A stretch of 64,000 nt of DNA from Diphasiastrum complanatum (GCA_029204225.1 CM055103.1:23430663-23494662), one strand, 5' to 3'. Shown: positions 21,923 through 32,159, numbered from the stretch's first letter. The notes: generated from the letters alone by a model not told the origin. Made by a program: numbers and translations.

Positions 21923-22598
21923 CTATCTACTCTGGACTAAGTTCCAGATAGTAGAGAAGAATGCATCATGCTGGCACTTCCCTCTCAAGGACTCGAGTAA
22001 CTCATTACGAATCTGAGTAAAACTCAGCTCGTTTATCATAGGCATTCTGCTAAGGGCATCTGCTACTATATTGAATTTCCCCCGTCTATATCTGATAGAC
22101 ATATCAAACTCTTGCATCAACTCTGCCCAACGAGCTTTCCGACCTCTAAAGTCAGGTTGATTGCAAAGGTATCTGAGACTTTCATGGTCTGTCAGGACCT
22201 CAAAGTTGGCACCATACAAATAATGCCTCCAAGTCTTAAGGGCATCAACTATAGAAAAGAGTTCCTTTTCATAGGCACTGTACCTAGTCTGAGCTGGCTC
22301 GAGTTTTTTACTCTCGAACGCAATTGGTCGTCCACCCTGAGTTAGTACAGCACCAACTGCAAAGTCACTAGCATCTGTTTCGACCACAAAAGACTGATTG
22401 GGGTCGACGACTTTTAAAACTACTGCTGTAGCTAAGGCTGTTTTGAGAGCATCAAAGCTCTCCTACTGTGCGGACTCCCAAAAGAACTCCTAAGAAGATT
22501 TGTCATGGGAACTGCTATCTGAGCATATTCCTTGACAAATCGTCTGTAATATCCCACCAAACCAAGAAAGATCTGAAGTTCCAAAATATTCTGAGGTC
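21923..22598 (-). pseudogene. Element 1 RNase H and RT connection region
   Basis: 22598-22388 encodes [20 protein letters not shown] in broken frame. 22387-21923 is the RNase H domain: ETDASDFAVGAVL (catalytic Asp), YEKELFSIVDALKTWRHYLY (catalytic Glu), LTDHESLRYL (catalytic Asp), ADALSRMP at the end. RNase H motifs look intact. Confidence 0.85.
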
Positions 22599-23158
22599 TC
22601 AGCCAACTGAGTATGGCTCTCCCAAGTATGGTCTAAGGACACTGTTCATCAAGGTCATAAAGGTAGCTGGAGCATTTGTGAGCCCAAATGGCATCACCTT
22701 AAACTCATAATGACCGTGACGAGTCCTAAAAGCTGTTTTCGAGACATCTTCCGACTTTATACGGACTTGATGATATCCCGATCTGAGGTCTATTTTACTG
22801 AAAAACTTAGCCCCGTCAAGTTGGTCAAACAACTCGTCTGCCCGAGGCATAGGATATTTATTCTTTATTGTGACTTTATTGAGGGCTCTAAAATCTACAC
22901 AAAGACGCATAGACCCCTCTTTCTTTCTCACCAATAGGACTGGTGAGGCCCATGGTGAACTACTGGTCTGAATTGGCCTTTCCCAAGATAATCTGTTAAC
23001 TGCCTAGTTATTTCTTCATCCTCTATTCGGCTGACCCGATACGGAGGTTTAGAAACAGGTGCTGTACCTGGTACTAGGTTTATTACATGATCTACCTCTC
23101 TACTAGGTGGCAAACCATGTGGCAAATCTTCAGGAAAACCATCTTTAAATTTAGACAA
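22599..23158 (-). pseudogene. Element 1 reverse transcriptase N-terminal part
   Basis: Two overlapping open segments (22928-23158, 22599-22934). They read [37 protein letters not shown], then [36 protein letters not shown] (catalytic Asp) and [16 protein letters not shown]. The frame then loses the YxDD motif by deletion, so the enzyme is dead. Confidence 0.87.
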
Positions 23159-23918
23159 TAAAGTTTCTAATTTACTGATTTTCTGCTGTATAGAACTAGA
23201 AATAGAAACTTCAGGAATAAACTGAAAGTCACATTAGAATACCTGATGGTCGTTGTCTCCGATTAGCTGACAGAGCTCTGAACTGCAGACCATAGGACTG
23301 TTGGGAACATCATGCTCCCCATGCAACTGGATCTCTCGGCCTTTATGCTTAAAGCTGAGGGTGTTCTCCTGATAGTTTCTTTGGAGGGAAGGTCCTAAAC
23401 TATAGAGCCAATCTCTCCCGAGAACAATGTCTGTGCGATCCAGGTGCAATATCTGAAAGTTTATTTCATCTTGGTACCCCTAAATACCAAGATTCAAGTT
23501 ACTTACCATAGTTTCCCAGATTTTCTTATCTTCACCCTTAGCTAATGAAACTATGTACCTATGCTGACTAGGTACTTCTGGAAGTTTTAAGTTTTTTAAC
23601 CAGGGTGTAGTTGATGAAATTATGGGTTGCCCCATCATCAACCATAACTCTTACTGACTGGTTACCAACTTTCCCATGCATACGTACTAGGTCATGCGCC
23701 CCAAAACTGAAGGGTCTCGCTAGCATTGCAGAGGTCAGCTGGCAACAGTGTTCATGATCTTCATGATACACTTGGATCTCGGAAGTTGCCGAGTCACTGG
23801 GGAAACTTACACTCTGAACAAGATGAACTTGTTTCTTATCTTTTTTATCTTTTTTTGTGAAAGGCCCCTTGGGACACTGTCTGACTGTGTGTCCCTTGCC
23901 CATACACACAAAGCACAA
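23159..23918 (-). pseudogene. Element 1 gag knuckle and protease
   Basis: CFVCMGKGHTVRQC is a CCHC knuckle (near 23905). The retropepsin region follows: VRVMVDDGATHNFINYTLVK, where the usual D-S/T-G active site reads DDG. 23234-23449 continues with TDIVLGRDWLYSLGP, the protease C-terminal part. Stops separate the pieces. Confidence 0.8.
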
Positions 23919-23997
23919 ACGTTCTTGTTTGGCTTTCTCAAAATCTTCTGGTTTTAAGGGCTGTATGAGTAAAGGGCGTTTCTGAGGAGCTTCACTT

Positions 23998-24954
23998 TTA
24001 AAATTTTTCTTCTTTCTTTCTTTTTAGAAATTTCTTTTTAAATTGAAAGTCTTTCTGAGGAGGTTGCTCAGAAAGGGGCTGCTGTCTCGCCCTCTTTCTA
24101 ACCACTGAATCATCATAGATTTGAGCATATCTGAGAGCTTGCTCTAGGGTAGTGGGCGAGTTTCTCTGGACCTCTACTTTATATTCATCTTTGAGGCCAC
24201 GGACAAATCCCCTGACTTTCTGATAGTCATCCATATTTTTAATCTTTAAAATTTCCTCTCGATACTGCAAGATATATTGGATTAGGGACTTGTCCATTAC
24301 TGTTTTCTCCCAGACTTCCCAGGCTCTATCAAGTTCATTTTCTAGTAGGAATTCTCTTAGGAAAGCCTCTTCAAAGGCTTTCCATGACCGGGGAGTCTGC
24401 CCAGTCTCCTGGAGATTTAACCACCACTTATAGGCCATGGGCCCTAGGGAAAGACTGGCCTCAATAGCTTGCAAATGGTCAGGGGTCTGTTTAAGAGCAT
24501 GAATGTTCTTCCATTTGCTGAGGAAGGTTTGTAAAATGTCTGCGTTTCTATCCTTCTCTTCCCCAATAAAAGTAGGAGGCTTTAAGTCTTTAAAGACACT
24601 GGGGTGAGACCGCACAGTCTCACCCGAAATTGATGGAAGTGGAGAAGGGGACAACTGAGAAGTGGAGGGAAGGCTTCCTTTCGCGGAACTCAAAATTAAG
24701 CCTTTGAGTTTAGCGAATGAGTCGTCCACATTGGACTTGAAATTGGCTAGTGCCAACTTCAGTTCATCCACCTCTGTTACCAAATGGAGGAACTGCTCCT
24801 TGGTAACCAATTCGTCGAGTTCTTCGACGAATTGTTCCTGTTCTTCAACTTCCATGGGTTCTTTCCCCTTACTGAAAGCCAAGGCTTCTGTTTCAAGTTC
24901 GTCGATGCCTCTCTCCGGGGGTTGATCAGGTCCCTGAGGAGTGGTCATTTTCAA
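23998..24954 (-). CDS. Element 1 gag
   Basis: A 318-codon open frame from MKMTTPQGPDQPPERGIDEL. It has an acidic N-terminal region, a possible short coiled coil (LHLVTEVDELKLALANFK), then the gag core: FLSKWKNIHALKQTPDHL, MAYKWWLNLQETGQTPRSWK, ILQYREEILKIKNMDDYQKV and YAQIYDDSV, then a Lys-rich tail. The knuckle lies in the next segment after a stop. Gag would form the particle shell. Looks the best-kept gene of this element. Confidence 0.85.
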   Translation of the reverse strand: MKMTTPQGPDQPPERGIDELETEALAFSKGKEPMEVEEQEQFVEELDELVTKEQFLHLVTEVDELKLALANFKSNVDDSFAKLKGLILSSAKGSLPSTSQLSPSPLPSISGETVRSHPSVFKDLKPPTFIGEEKDRNADILQTFLSKWKNIHALKQTPDHLQAIEASLSLGPMAYKWWLNLQETGQTPRSWKAFEEAFLREFLLENELDRAWEVWEKTVMDKSLIQYILQYREEILKIKNMDDYQKVRGFVRGLKDEYKVEVQRNSPTTLEQALRYAQIYDDSVVRKRARQQPLSEQPPQKDFQFKKKFLKRKKEEKF

Positions 24955-25865
24955 AACTGAAAGAGAGGTACCTTAACTTCTAACTGGAAATAAGAAAAAA
25001 GATTGACTAAACTGGAAAAACGAAAGTAGAATACTTAGCTTTTTCTTAGGACTGTACTTCAAGAGAGAAAAGCAAGAAACCCCCTCAGTTCTTCCGCAGC
25101 CGTCCAATTTGTCTTCTCACACTGCATACAACCAAGTGAAGGTGATCTGGAAAATTGGTAAATGATATTGGGAAAACCCCTTCTGATGGAGTTTGGATGT
25201 ACTGCTTCCAAAAATCAGATTTGCCCGTTCGAAGGTGCAACAAATGTTCAGCTAATTAGTCCTCCACTCTCGCTGGTTGAACTGTGGGTTTACTATTCCC
25301 AAAAACCAGAATCGCAAGGAAATCAGATTTGTATTACTAACTACCCTCGCTGTCAAATTGGTAGTCCTGTCCCTGAAACTCCTGCTCTAAAAACGGGTTG
25401 GAAAGCCCAAAAAATACAAATATTTTCTGATCTCGATGGCTCCCTGCCCTCGCTGGCTGGACAGCAACCTGATTGCTCCAAAGAATTGGAAATTGGGCCC
25501 CAAATCTCCTGAGAAATTCTGATCTGCACTAAGGAAACCCCTCGCTGATGAATCTAGTAACATAAAAAAAAAACCTCCCCAAAAAATTCTGAAATTCCAG
25601 GGCCAGCGCTGGACTTCCTTCTAGTTTTACCTCTAAAATCCACGTATAAACAAAGGATTCAATGCTGCAAGTACAGCGATGGATCTGTACTAGAAGTCTG
25701 ACTCAGATTCTTCAAAAAACACAAGTAGTTCTACTGCAAAGGCAGCGATGAATGGCTGTTACCACAGCGATTTCCCTCCTCTATGCCTTTCTGGGAATCT
25801 GAGAAATCTTTCATCTTCTGATAGCTTTCTCTACTGCTGCTACTAAACTCCCAAAGATGGAGATG
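24955..25865 (-). other. Element 1 untranslated leader
   Basis: Sequence between the PBS and gag on the minus strand; no domain seen in its small open frames. Confidence 0.6.
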
Positions 25866-25877
25866 GCTCTGATACCA
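25866..25877 (-). other. Primer binding site of element 1
   Basis: The minus strand reads TGGTATCAGAGC, a perfect match to the plant initiator-Met tRNA PBS, one base after the LTR end. Confidence 0.9.
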
Positions 25878-25878
25878 G

Positions 25879-26236
25879 TGTAATAGATCCTAACACCACA
25901 GTAGGGCAAACATTAACTGATCCACCCAACCTTGCCTACTCCCTGATATGGAGTAAGCCCCTCCTAGCCCAGTGTGAGGACTGGTAGCATGCGGCTGCCA
26001 AGTGTCAGCCACGTGTCACTGACGTGGCCGACTGCACGTCGGGACCCAACTGGGGGCCCTGTCCTGCTGACAGGGTCCCTAGACTGTGTTAGGCCCGCCA
26101 TGGCTATGGACCGTGCTGGGGCACACTACTCACACTGTCTTGCCCTGTTGGTCGTGTACGCTGGACACGACCCTGACTGTGGTATCTGACCTATCTGTGT
26201 TCTCTAGGGTTCGGCACTGGTCACGAGCTCGTAACA
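25879..26236 (-). repeat. Family A 5' LTR of element 1
   Basis: 358 bp, TGTTACG...ATTACA on the minus strand. Closely similar (roughly 95% by eye) to the LTR at 44204-44560. It contains a G-box CACGTG (26010-26015) and TGACGTGG (26020-26027). Confidence 0.9.
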
Positions 26237-26326
26237 GTCCTCCTATGGATGATGCTCCCACTGTTGCTTGTACATATTTTCTTTTTGGTCTTATATACCC
26301 ACGGGTGCCCAAAAGACATTAATAAA

Positions 26327-26330
<4 letters not shown>
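26237..26330 (+). mobile_element. LINE 3' end (right part of L6)
   Basis: 3' UTR end (CTATGGATGATGCTCCCA, TTTTTGGTC) with stem-loop at 26288-26317 and ATTAATAAAGCTT, leading into (TC)n. It lies on the other side of gypsy element 1 from L6. Confidence 0.85.
26288..26317 (+). promoter_or_regulatory. LINE 3' stem-loop (26.3 kb)
   Basis: Outer stem GTCTT/AAGAC; inner arms ATACC and GGTGC form four pairs including a G-T wobble, with one mismatch. Same spacing as the other copies. Confidence 0.65.

Positions 26331-26377
<47 letters not shown>
26331..26377 (+). repeat. (TC)n joining LINE 3' end to LINE L7
   Basis: 47 bp between the LINE 3' end and the 5' region of the next LINE in the same orientation. 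Confidence 0.95.
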
Positions 26378-26382
<5 letters not shown>

Positions 26383-26493
26383 GCGCGCGCGTGCGCATGC
26401 GCCACACCTCCCCCCGTCGGAAGCCACCCACCCTCGCTCTCCTCCTCCTGCCACCTCGCCTACCACCTCACCAACCCCTCGCTGCCACCTCAA

Positions 26494-28088
26494 TGGCTGC
26501 TCACGTGCCAGCGGTGCCTGTGCCACGCAGGCAGCGCTGTGCCTGCACATGTGGCAGCGCTGCCTGCCACGCAGGCAGCAGCACTGCCCCTCCCTCTCAT
26601 CCTCCTCATTCTTCTTCCACCTCCTCTTCTTCTGCTTCTTCTTCGTTGAACCCCAATCAGATTGATCTGGCCATTCCAACTGGCCTCCTTCCTATTCCTA
26701 TCTCCCAAGAAACTACAGCTCCTCCGTCTACAACACTCATCGCATACACTCCCTCCAAATCAACCGAGCTTTTCTCCTCTTGGGAAGTTGACCAAATGAA
26801 AGCAGCTTTCCAACTTTTGAAACAAGAACTTTCACAGTTGAAGGGAATAGTGGTCTCTCTACTCAAAGAAAAGAACTTGTTGCAGTCCAAAGTTGCCTCA
26901 TTGGAACAAATGCTCAATACTAAGCAGGTTGCAACCTCGGAATCGACTACCACCATGATATGGGAGCTAGAAAATAAGATTGAGCAACATAAAGGAGAAA
27001 CCTTTTCATGGGCAGCAGTATTGAAGAAAGGCACCAAACCTAGCGCCCCCATTTCTTCAGCCATCTCAGCCACCATTTCAGAAGAGCGATCAAGGGAACA
27101 AAAGGCCCACAACATCAAGGTTCGTGAGATACCAGATACACAGGATGCCATTGTTGAGGCTACGAGGTTTCTCGAGACTACCCTAGGACATGTGACAGAT
27201 GGGTTAGACATAGCCTGGAGGACCACCAGAGATGTAGCTACATTGATCATTCGCTTCACATCCTTAGCCAGTTGTAGAGAGGCTTTACGATGTAGAGCCA
27301 AACTATGCGGCACCAACATATATATGGATGATGATCTCACTTATATTCAGGTTGAGGAGAGGCGTAAAGCCTTCCAAGATGCCCAAGAGACTGGTAGACG
27401 GGTCATCTATCGTGATGGTGGTCAGATACGATTTGTTGCTAGCACCCTAGTAGCTCCCAGAGCAAGGGAATTGGGGCCCACGGGATTGGGAGCATCTTGG
27501 GGCCCCATCCATACCGTCTTCAGATTGGGGTATGGAACTGTGATACCCCCTTTACATACCACTCTACCAAGAATCCCTTGCCTCCGCTTCCCATCCTCTT
27601 GGTGCACTAACATCATACATCCTATCCATAAAAATGGTGACCCCATGTTACCTGATCTCGCGAAGTTATATGGCACCATCCTTCAGTTTGCAGTTAGTTC
27701 AAAGGCAAAGTCCAGGAGATTGCACGCATTGGGTCAGGCAAGGTTCCGTGCTCATTACTCCACTACTGATCATATCTTCATACTTCGAGCTCTCATTGAG
27801 GAAGCTAGGCATAGGAAGGAAAAGGTTTACTGTTGTTTTGTGGACTTCAGGAAAGCCTTTGACTCTGTCCCACACTCTCTACTTATCCAGAGACTCCGTG
27901 ACCTGGGCTTCTCGACGGATATTATTCTAGCTGTCATGGCTCTCTATGAGAGGGTTCTGGGTTGCTTTCGTCATAGTAGTGGCATTTCTGAGCAGATCCG
28001 GTGTACTATTGGGGTTAAGCAGGGGTGCTCTCTTTCACCCGTTCTTTTTGGAGTATACATTGATGAGCTGGAGCTGGTCATCTCTTAG
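26494..28088 (+). pseudogene. LINE L7 ORF1-RT fused open frame
   Basis: From MAAHVPAVPVPRR, the frame stays open for about 530 codons. ORF1 part: Ser-rich region, coiled coil (ELSQLKGIVVSLLKEKNLLQ), FSWAAVLKKGTKPSAPIS, RRM-like AWRTTRDVATLIIRF, and CTD IYMDDDLTYIQVEERRKAFQ. The endonuclease deletion then fuses it in frame to the RT: SSWCTNIIHPIHKNGDP, FVDFRKAFDSV (motif A) and GVKQGCSLSP (motif B). It ends at a TAG at 28086-28088 shared with LINE L1. Past the stop, motif C reads YADHVV, with Asp to His. Confidence 0.85.
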
Positions 28089-28980
28089 TGTGGTGGGGAC
28101 GGTTGTAGGCTTGGTGACATTCTGATCGCTATCCTTCTCTATGCAGATCATGTGGTATTAGTCTTTCATACCAGAGAGGGAATACAAAGACAGTTGGATT
28201 GCTTACACACCTTTTGTACCCAGTGGGGTTTAGGGGTGAATCTCTCAAAGACCAAAATCATGGTCTTCAATACCTCTCGTGCTTTCATGCAGTGCCAAGA
28301 GCTTACCTTTGATGGACAGCCTCTAGAGATGGTTTCTTCATACACTTACCTGGGCGTGCTCCTCTCTGGTCCTACTTTCAATATGAGATAGGCGGCTAAT
28401 TCTAGACTCGGGAAGGGTCATTCTTCCCTAGTCCAATTGGAGAGATTCTACTTCCGTAAGTCTATTCGAGATGCCCTGAGTAAGTGCAGTCTTTTTGACA
28501 CCATCGTCACCCCGTCAGCCTTGTATGCAGCAGAGATATGGTGTACATGCCTCTCCTCTTCACATTGGGCCAGCATTTCACGACTACAAACCACCATGTT
28601 AGCTCGCATAATTCGGGCGAAACCCTTTGTTCCACATGAGATCATTCTTGCAGAGTTTGCCACCCCCCCTATCCAGACAGAGGCAGCCTTCTAGCTTATC
28701 ACGTACATCCAGAGAGCTCAGACGCTTCCTGATACAGAGCAAAGATATACACAGCTTGCACTCATGTCCTCCCACCATCATCAGGCTCAAGGATACCGAT
28801 TGTCATGGTTCTCTCAAGCATCACACTTCCTCATGGAGGCATTTGGTATCACTATAACTGATCTCCCCTCGGGTACACACCAGTACATTAGACGGGTTTT
28901 ATACAAAGCATATCTTGACCGTACTTGGCGACGCCAGTTGGGGGTTAAGCCTGATTACTACCGGATTCACTTTTTGGAGT
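28089..28980 (+). pseudogene. LINE L7 ORF2 C-terminal part
   Basis: Open segments 28152-28391 (WGLGVNLSKTKIMVFNTSRA, then YTYLGVLLSGPTF), 28437-28694 (LERFYFRKSIRDALSKC; LYAAEIWC) and 28764-28982 (YRLSWFSQASHFLMEAFGI; GTHQYIRRVLYKAYLDRTW). Stops separate them. The distal knuckle is missing; the sequence jumps to the 3' UTR near 29020. Confidence 0.85.
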
Positions 28981-29330
28981 AGGATGCCGCTGGTCTTCTA
29001 GTTTTACCTCAATATTTGCCCTCGGGGCAGCTCGCACTACCTACCCTATCATGAGAGCACACAGTCTTCATCCTCCTAGACGACGTCAGCAACGTTCCAT
29101 ATTACCTCCTGCTACAACTCGTATCACATCCTTTTTCAGCAACAGTGCTAGATGATATGATTCTATTCTTAGCAGTTATTTTAGCTCCCACTTATGGACA
29201 GTTCGTAGTCTACAGTTATGTTGCTCATCTTTTATGCATAGTATTTTCATATACGCTCCCATGGTTACTACATACTTGAGATGTATTGGTCTTATATGCT
29301 TTTTGGAATGGAAAAGACATTAATAAAGGT

Positions 29331-29345
29331 TCTACTTCTTCTTCT

Positions 29346-29399
<54 letters not shown>
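29331..29399 (+). repeat. (CTT)n-(CT)n tail joining LINE L7 to LINE L8
   Basis: The L7 stem-loop and ATTAATAAAGG are followed by (CTT)n (29331-29350), then about 49 bp of CT, then the 5' region of another LINE. Confidence 0.93.
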
Positions 29400-29400
<1 letters not shown>

Positions 29401-31395
29401 GCTATGCCTGCTTGATTTCTCCTCTCCCTTGCCCCATCTCTCCTCGCAATCCCCCATCCACCTTCTCATAGCACCCAAAAGAAGGGGAAGGGGGAATCCC
29501 CCCCAAAATCCCTACTCCATCTGCATAGCAGGGAGGATTTGACTTGCAATAAGCAGGCATCGTTGCCCTGCCTATTGTGTGGCCTCCTTCCACCGCCTTA
29601 CCTATGTGTTTCCTCCTTCCCCAGCCTTATTTGCAGCAGACGGTTGATTCTGCTCCTCATCCTACTCCTACCCTATACACTGCCACCAAGTCTTATGAGC
29701 AACTCCTTGCTTGAGAGATTGAGCAACTCGGGACTGAATTGCAACTGATGAAACAGGAAATAATGCAACTAAGGACTACAGTGGCCATTCTCATAGTATA
29801 CACGAGACTGCCTATATTCCCAGGTTAGATGTGGGAATCAGTGTACAAGACAAAGACGAGATCCACGAGTTGCAGAGGTTTTGGTGGGGTCACATGCTTA
29901 CAGAGAGATGCTGCATCCAACTATAGAGTTTATTAGTCACGATGTAGTTCACATTTCAGGACGGGACATTGGTTTGGATAAAGATCTCTTCGTTGAGGCT
30001 TGCTACTTTCCTCCGGAGTCTTCTTCCTTTGTGGAGGGTATTGCTCCCCTTATGCTGATCTTTCTTAGACATTTTCAAGTTTATAGATCTAGGGTATGTT
30101 CTTTTCACTAGTGACCCCAGGACTGCTACCAAACAAATTGACTTCCATGACGCTGCTGACCAGTTACATATACAAGCCATTGATTGCAATGACATCAGAG
30201 TTACCAGGACTTTAACCAATATATTGGGATCTGTCACTATCTATGGTGAGTATCTATTGTAGCTAGGCGAAGCCATCAACTAGCCATTTATGATGGCTTA
30301 GCTTGCTGGTTGGATTCAAGCAGCTACACATGCCACCCTCATAGTGATGGTTACAACGTTGTCGACTACCTCATGGCGTCACTATCCAATATCACACTTA
30401 AACCTGATTTCCAGATCCTTCTTACCATCCTTTCTAATAACTCATTCATTTCATTTCATTTGGGCTCTATCCCAGTCTCACAGTCTTTTTTTCCCCCCAC
30501 CCAAATACACCTTTGATCACTCCACTACAATATATCAGGAAGCTCTTACCTCACTACTTTGTCACTTCCCCTATCATAACTCATTGGAGTCACAAGCTGC
30601 CGTTCTCACCACTTCACTCGACATTGTTGCCTCATTGTCTTTCCCATCTAAACCTCATCAATGCATACCCACATCATCCCATCCAATACGACCTCTTTGG
30701 TTTGATGTCGAGTGCCACTCCTTACATCTCAGAGTTGTCCATGCACGTTCACACGAACCACATCTTGTTCATACAATCGGCCAATTCTTCACTGCACATT
30801 GCCTTAAATAACGTGTATATGAAACACGGGAAGTGAAACGTCTAGTCAATTCTCTTTTCAGTTCATCCACAAGTACTTTTTGGCATGAGTTTATTATCCC
30901 CCGTTCACACGAACCACATCTTGTTCATACAATCGGCCAATTCTTCACTCCGCCTCCTCTCCTTGAGAATCTACACACACCACACCCTCCAGCATGCCCA
31001 TCTCCATCTCTTCCTGTCCATGTGAGTTCACCTTCTTCACCTCTAACATGATCCTAGCAGCCATCAAGAGAATGAAGACTCGCCTCGCCGTACTTGAGAT
31101 ATCAACAAACTTCAATCTAAATTATTGAATCACGCTGCAGACATATATATAGATATCCTTTCGCCTACTCTATCCACTTTGCTCAATCGGGCCATCGGGA
31201 TCTTTGATTTCCCACCTTCCTGGTGCACTAACATCATCAATCTTTTCCATAAGATTGGTGACCCCATGAATCCTGGCAACCGCACCATCACGATCGGACA
31301 CATTATTGTGAAGCTATATGGTACCATTCTTCAGTCAGCAGTGACTTCTGAGGCTGAGATCAGGAGACTACTCGCAGATTTTTGAGCTCATTATT
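29400..31395 (+). mobile_element. LINE copy L8 (degenerate, 3'-truncated)
   Basis: ORF1-like 5' region (29500-29810, LPTLYTATKS-type stretch), endonuclease (about 29820-30450 with EACYFPPESSS and GHDIGL-like motif), linker, and RT entry (31180-31380, SWCTNIINLFHKIGDPMNPG; LYGTILQSAV). It stops at 31395, where unrelated intron sequence starts. The phrase HEPHLVHTIGQFFT is duplicated (about 30750 and 30908). Confidence 0.8.
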
Positions 31396-31607
31396 CTTTG
31401 AAAATGTAAGGGGAAACTGAAAAACAAGAAGCACTGTCAAACCTTTACAGGCTTTGAAGCCCCTATATTTGAAGGACACTTAATATTTTGAAGTGCACAG
31501 ATCAAGCTCAGGTAAACAAACTGACTTTGAAAATGAAAGGGGAAACTGAAAAACAAGCAGCACTGTCAAACCTTTACAGGCTTTGAAGCCCCTATATTTG
31601 AAGGACA
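31396..31607. repeat. Pair of 83-bp direct repeats next to exon H6
   Basis: Units 31396-31478 and 31525-31607 share CTTTGAAAATG...TTTGAAGGACA with two visible mismatches, separated by 46 bp. They start exactly where LINE L8 homology stops and end 65 bp before exon H6. Confidence 0.9.
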
Positions 31608-31672
31608 GCTGGAACTGTAATATTTATCAGTTTAGATATTGAATGAAAATCCAGGAAACTACAGAAACTTAC

Positions 31673-31836
31673 ACTGGCTGCTCTTTTAGGACCCGAAAGA
31701 TGATGTCATAGACTACATTTGTATTGTCAGCAAGATGACTGCTTATCTTGCTCAAAAATTTTGGAATTACAGGGTTTGAAGGCTCTCCAAACATTTTGTC
31801 AAGAATAAAACTGATAACAGAATCCCAATCTCTGAC
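31673..31836 (-). CDS. Host gene exon H6
   Basis: The 164-bp segment follows acceptor TTTTGGGACAG and ends at donor GTAAGT. It reads VRDWDSVISFILDKMFGEPS, then IPKFLSKISSHLADNTNVVY and LKEQP, ending with 2 nt of a Val codon. It lies only 65 bp downstream (by plus coordinates, to the right) of an 83-bp duplicated intron segment that borders LINE L8, so the exon sits at the edge of a TE-filled interval. The flanking introns are about 25 kb (upstream) and 15 kb (downstream). Confidence 0.85.
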
Positions 31837-32159
31837 CTGTCCCAAAACAATACACATGGAAAGGAAATGATAATCAGTGTCATAAATAAGTCTACAGGTA
31901 CATAACTATAACCAGACAAGGTAGGTACATAACTATATCTTGTATTACAAAAGACACCATATCACTCAGAAAAGAGAAGTAGTAGCTCATTGATATATAT
32001 CAAATTGAACTTCTTGAGGCCAAACTACACTAACTAGACAATAGCTAAATCTAACATCAATCAACTATGAGGTCCAATGGCCTACTTATAGTATATGAGC
32101 GCCGCAAACCTAGGGTCTGCACCCCACCACAAGAGGCCCAAAAACCGCCAAAAACAATA
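31837..32159. other. Host intron with possible LTR-like end
   Basis: Intron just upstream of exon H6 (minus sense). From about 31990 the sequence resembles an LTR end next to an RT scrap, but no terminus can be fixed. Confidence 0.35.

Larger units (their letters stand above)
20289..26236 (-). mobile_element. Gypsy element 1: family A body with mismatched LTRs
   Basis: Minus strand: 5' LTR of family A (25879-26236), PBS, gag, protease, RT, RNase H, an inverted RT piece, integrase, truncated chromodomain. It then passes within 8 nt of microhomology into a family B-like LTR (20289-20604). The insertion lies between LINE L6 sequences on both sides. Multiple inactivating changes. Confidence 0.83.
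26378..29330 (+). mobile_element. LINE copy L7 (near full length, endonuclease deleted)
   Basis: Order: GC-rich 5' region, ORF1 (from about 26494), a junction near 27530-27560 where the endonuclease and early RT are missing, RT (27590-28150), connection, C-terminal region (28400-28980), 3' UTR and stem-loop (29289-29318) followed by ATTAATAAAGG. The zinc knuckle is also deleted. Head-to-tail with LINEs on both sides. Confidence 0.88.

Noticed and set aside
25866-25877. tRNA gene suggested by the TGGTATCAGAGC match
   Set aside because: Only the 12-nt PBS next to an LTR is present; no tRNA cloverleaf surrounds it. The same applies at 43224 and 50221.
20289-26236. Element 1 as a simple complete LTR retrotransposon
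   Set aside because: The two ends are different LTR families, and no matching target duplication was found.
26268-26493. Upstream extension of the L7 open frame to 26268
   Set aside because: It reads through the previous LINE's stem-loop and (TC)n tail. The plausible ORF1 start is near 26494.
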